From Pandoraea sputorum (GTDB lineage: Bacteria > Pseudomonadota > Gammaproteobacteria > Burkholderiales > Burkholderiaceae): a stretch of 64,000 bases of DNA. Both the position numbers and the translations under genes were made by a program. The DNA lies in contig NZ_CP010431.2 in NCBI RefSeq assembly GCF_000814845.2, positions 1,674,001 through 1,738,000 of the forward strand, read 5' to 3'. The notes beneath the pieces are model-generated. The model was given only the letters and a program-made list of their open reading frames with translations, was not told the DNA's origin and did no database searches. Positions within the stretch are counted from its first letter, which is position 1, and each line of letters opens with the position of its first letter. Positions 62,045-64,000 of the stretch are shown here, piece by piece.

Positions 62045-63738
62045 ATCCCGTCACGCTGGCGGTCCTGAAAGGCCGGCTGGAGCAGATCGCCGACGAAATG
62101 GACGCGACGCTCTACCGCAGCGCTTTCAACCCGATCATTGCCGAGGCGCACGACGCCTGCCACGGCATCTACGACGCCACTACCGGCGCAACCCTCGTGC
62201 AAGGCAAGTCCGGCCTGCCCGTATTCGTTGGCGCGATGGCGTTCGCGGTGCAGGCGGCCGCACGCGCCGCGTCCGAGCGCGGGGGGATGGTCGAGGGCGA
62301 CGTCTGGCTCTTCAACGACCCGTACGAAGGCGGCACGCACGCCAATGACTTCAAACTCGTGCGTCCGGTGTTCCGCAACGGCAAGCTGTACTGCTTCCTT
62401 GCCTCGGCAGCGCACTGGCACGACGTGGGCGGCGCGGTGCCTGGCAACTACAATCCGGCGGCGACCGAATGCTGGCAGGAAGCGGTGCAGATCCCGCCTG
62501 TGCGCATCTTGCGAAGCGGTGAACTCGATCTCGATGTGCTCGCCATCCTGAAGGCCAACACGCGTCTGCCCGACAGCCTGTGGGGCGATCTGAACGGTCA
62601 ACTGGCTGCGCTCGAACTCGGCGGGCGTCGTCTGTCGGATCTGCTCGACGAGTACGGCGACGGCACGGTGCAGGACGCGCTCGTTCAGTTGCGCGAGCGT
62701 GCCGTCAAGCTCATGCGCACCCACGTGGCGGCGCTGCCTGATGGCGAGTACGTCTATCAGGACACGCTGGATAACGACGGCGTGCGCGACGAGCCGCTCA
62801 CGATTGCGCTGCGCATGCGCGTCGAAGGCGAGCTGCTCACGCTCGATTTCACCGGCACGTCCCCCGCGTGCATGGGGCCTGTCAACATCTCGCGCGCCAC
62901 GGCGATTGCGGCTTGCTACGTCGCGCTCAAGCATCTGTTCCCGGATGTCCCGGCCAACGCCGGTGTGCTCGACGCGGTTCGCTTCGAGTTGCCCGAGGGG
63001 TTGCTGATCTCGGCGCAACGTCCGCGTCCGGTCGGGGGCTATACCGAAACCATTCTGCGCATGATCGACGTGATCTTCTGCGCGATGGCGAAGGCCGCGC
63101 CCGAGCGCGCGATGGGGCAGGCGTACGGCACGATCAACGCGTTGTCGATTGCCGGGTATCGCACCGACGAAGCGCGACGCGGTCAGCGCTGGGTGATGTT
63201 CAGCTTCTTCGGCGGCGGTCATGGCGGGCATATCGACGGCGATGGCCTGTCGCACGGCAACGCACCGATCTCGACGGCGACGATTCCGCCCGTGGAGATT
63301 CTCGAGGCTGCGTATCCGGTGCGCTTTACGCAATGGGCGCTGCGCCCCGATTCGGCCGGTGACGGCGCGCATCGCGGCGGTCTGGGTGCCATCTACGAAA
63401 TCGAGTTGCTCGAAGAAAGCGCGGAAGCATTCGTGTTCGGCGAGCGCGGTCGCTCAGCGCCGCAAGGGATTGCGGGCGGCGAGGCATCGGTGCCTAACGT
63501 CTTTCGCTACCAGAACGAAGGGCAATGGCACACGCCGCCGATGGCTTCGAAGATGCTCGGCATCAAGCTGACGAAGGGCGAGCGGGTACGACTGGAGACG
63601 CCGGGCGGCGGGGGATATGGGGCACCGGCGCAGCGCGACGAAGCGGCCCGCGCCCACGACCGTGAGATGGGCTACGTGACGACACAAGCCACCGTGAGCG
63701 GTGAGCGCGGCGCGACCAAGAAGGAGCAACAGGCATGA
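62038..63738 (+). CDS. hyuB: Hydantoinase B/oxoprolinase family subunit
   Basis: 566 aa, HyuB family. The N-terminus LAVLKGRLEQIADEMDATLYRSAFNPII is characteristic, as are LFNDPYEGGTHANDFKLVRPVF and the C-terminal GGGGYGAPAQRD. HyuA/HyuB pairs use ATP to hydrolyse 5-membered cyclic amides (hydantoins, 5-oxoproline) or carboxylate ketones. A cggag box is 8 nt before the ATG. Length is normal. It overlaps hyuA by 4 bp. Confidence 0.92.
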   Translation: MLDPVTLAVLKGRLEQIADEMDATLYRSAFNPIIAEAHDACHGIYDATTGATLVQGKSGLPVFVGAMAFAVQAAARAASERGGMVEGDVWLFNDPYEGGTHANDFKLVRPVFRNGKLYCFLASAAHWHDVGGAVPGNYNPAATECWQEAVQIPPVRILRSGELDLDVLAILKANTRLPDSLWGDLNGQLAALELGGRRLSDLLDEYGDGTVQDALVQLRERAVKLMRTHVAALPDGEYVYQDTLDNDGVRDEPLTIALRMRVEGELLTLDFTGTSPACMGPVNISRATAIAACYVALKHLFPDVPANAGVLDAVRFELPEGLLISAQRPRPVGGYTETILRMIDVIFCAMAKAAPERAMGQAYGTINALSIAGYRTDEARRGQRWVMFSFFGGGHGGHIDGDGLSHGNAPISTATIPPVEILEAAYPVRFTQWALRPDSAGDGAHRGGLGAIYEIELLEESAEAFVFGERGRSAPQGIAGGEASVPNVFRYQNEGQWHTPPMASKMLGIKLTKGERVRLETPGGGGYGAPAQRDEAARAHDREMGYVTTQATVSGERGATKKEQQA

Positions 63739-64000
63739 GCGAAGCAGCAACGATTGTCGGCGTCGACGTTGGCGGCACTTTTACCGACTTGTTTGTCCTC
63801 GACGAAGCGGCCGGTGTGGCCCGCATCGTCAAGGTGCCCTCCACGCGCGGCGAAGAAGCGCGCGGCTTCATGAACGGGATCGAGCGAGTCGATACACAAG
63901 GGCGCGGGGCTGCGGCCATCGCGACCATCGTGCACGGCACGACCGTCGGCACGAATGCGCTGCTCGAGCGCAAGGTGGCGCGCACCGGGATTATTACCAC
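63735..64000 (+). CDS. hyuA: Hydantoinase A/oxoprolinase family subunit, 5' part
   Basis: First 88 residues of HyuA; the rest is beyond the window. IVGVDVGGTFTDLFVLDE is the actin-like ATPase phosphate-1 motif, and TIVHGTTVGTNALLERK is the second HyuA hallmark. The ATG overlaps the hyuB stop (ATGA) with AAGGAG 9 nt upstream. It forms the ATP-binding partner of HyuB. Confidence 0.93.
   Translation, partial: MSEAATIVGVDVGGTFTDLFVLDEAAGVARIVKVPSTRGEEARGFMNGIERVDTQGRGAAAIATIVHGTTVGTNALLERKVARTGIIT

Noticed and set aside
62041..63372. 443-codon minus-strand frame opposite hyuB
   Set aside because: Shadow frame with Arg/His-rich composition; hyuB is unambiguous.

Overview
The window reads as chromosomal DNA of a GC-rich Gram-negative betaproteobacterium, most likely a Burkholderiales member such as Pandoraea. 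This is inferred from the gene set (several branched-chain amino-acid-type ABC operons, two general porins, many LysR/GntR/PucR regulators, many catabolic oxidoreductases, rpsU), not from a marker gene. No phage, CRISPR array, intact insertion sequence or plasmid origin was found. The only RNA gene is one tRNA-Arg(CCT).

Layout. 1-4.5 kb: the end of a COG0523/CobW-type GTPase gene, then a livHMGF operon with no binding-protein gene in it. An orphan periplasmic binding protein faces it across two strong hairpins and is followed by an MHS-type MFS transporter. 7.6-15.2 kb: a GABA catabolic block. gabT, an HAD hydrolase and a PucR regulator lie on the plus strand; gabD, a second HAD of the same unusual subtype and an FAD-dependent 2-hydroxyacid dehydrogenase lie on the minus strand. 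15.7-17.3 kb: a membrane EAL-type c-di-GMP phosphodiesterase.

17.4-36.0 kb is the most interesting part, a large uncharacterised catabolic region bracketed by two FadR-like GntR regulators. The first half is a TauABC/SsuABC-type transporter followed by cupin, Ldh2-type dehydrogenase, RidA, FAH-family, two-domain VOC dioxygenase-like and ACMSD-like amidohydrolase genes. The second half is an amidase, an MFS carrier, a heme-oxygenase-like diiron oxidase (HDO/PqqC-TenA fold), an aldehyde dehydrogenase, a GlcG/HbpS protein, an Fd-FAD-NAD reductase, two [2Fe-2S] ferredoxins (one with an unrecognised N-terminal domain) and an alpha/beta hydrolase. Three copies of a 13-bp GTATAC-N-GTATAC-type element, before the amidase, the HDO gene and the second GntR gene, suggest one regulon. 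My reading is an oxygenase with its own electron-transfer chain inside a pathway for a probably nitrogen-containing, possibly ring-cleaved substrate. The substrate is unknown.

36-41.8 kb: a divergent pair (Zn/Mn-type binding protein and a paralogous dihydroorotase whose first metal-binding His is Gln) around a perfect palindrome, which looks like a zinc-starvation (Zur-like) unit; then an FMN reductase plus DHA2 exporter divergent from a LysR gene. 42-54.6 kb: ordinary chromosomal genes (GNAT, MscS, a Lys/Ala-rich histone-H1-like protein, porin, rpsU, WbuC cupin, GT9-like protein, CsgG-like lipoprotein, small membrane protein, tRNA-Arg), a decayed 1.1-kb stretch, an orphan IPT/TIG-like protein and a second porin. 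54.7-64 kb: a GntR/UTRA regulator and a single tightly packed operon with a second complete liv-type transporter, a LeuCD-like hydro-lyase pair and HyuB/HyuA hydantoinase/oxoprolinase subunits; the window ends inside hyuA.
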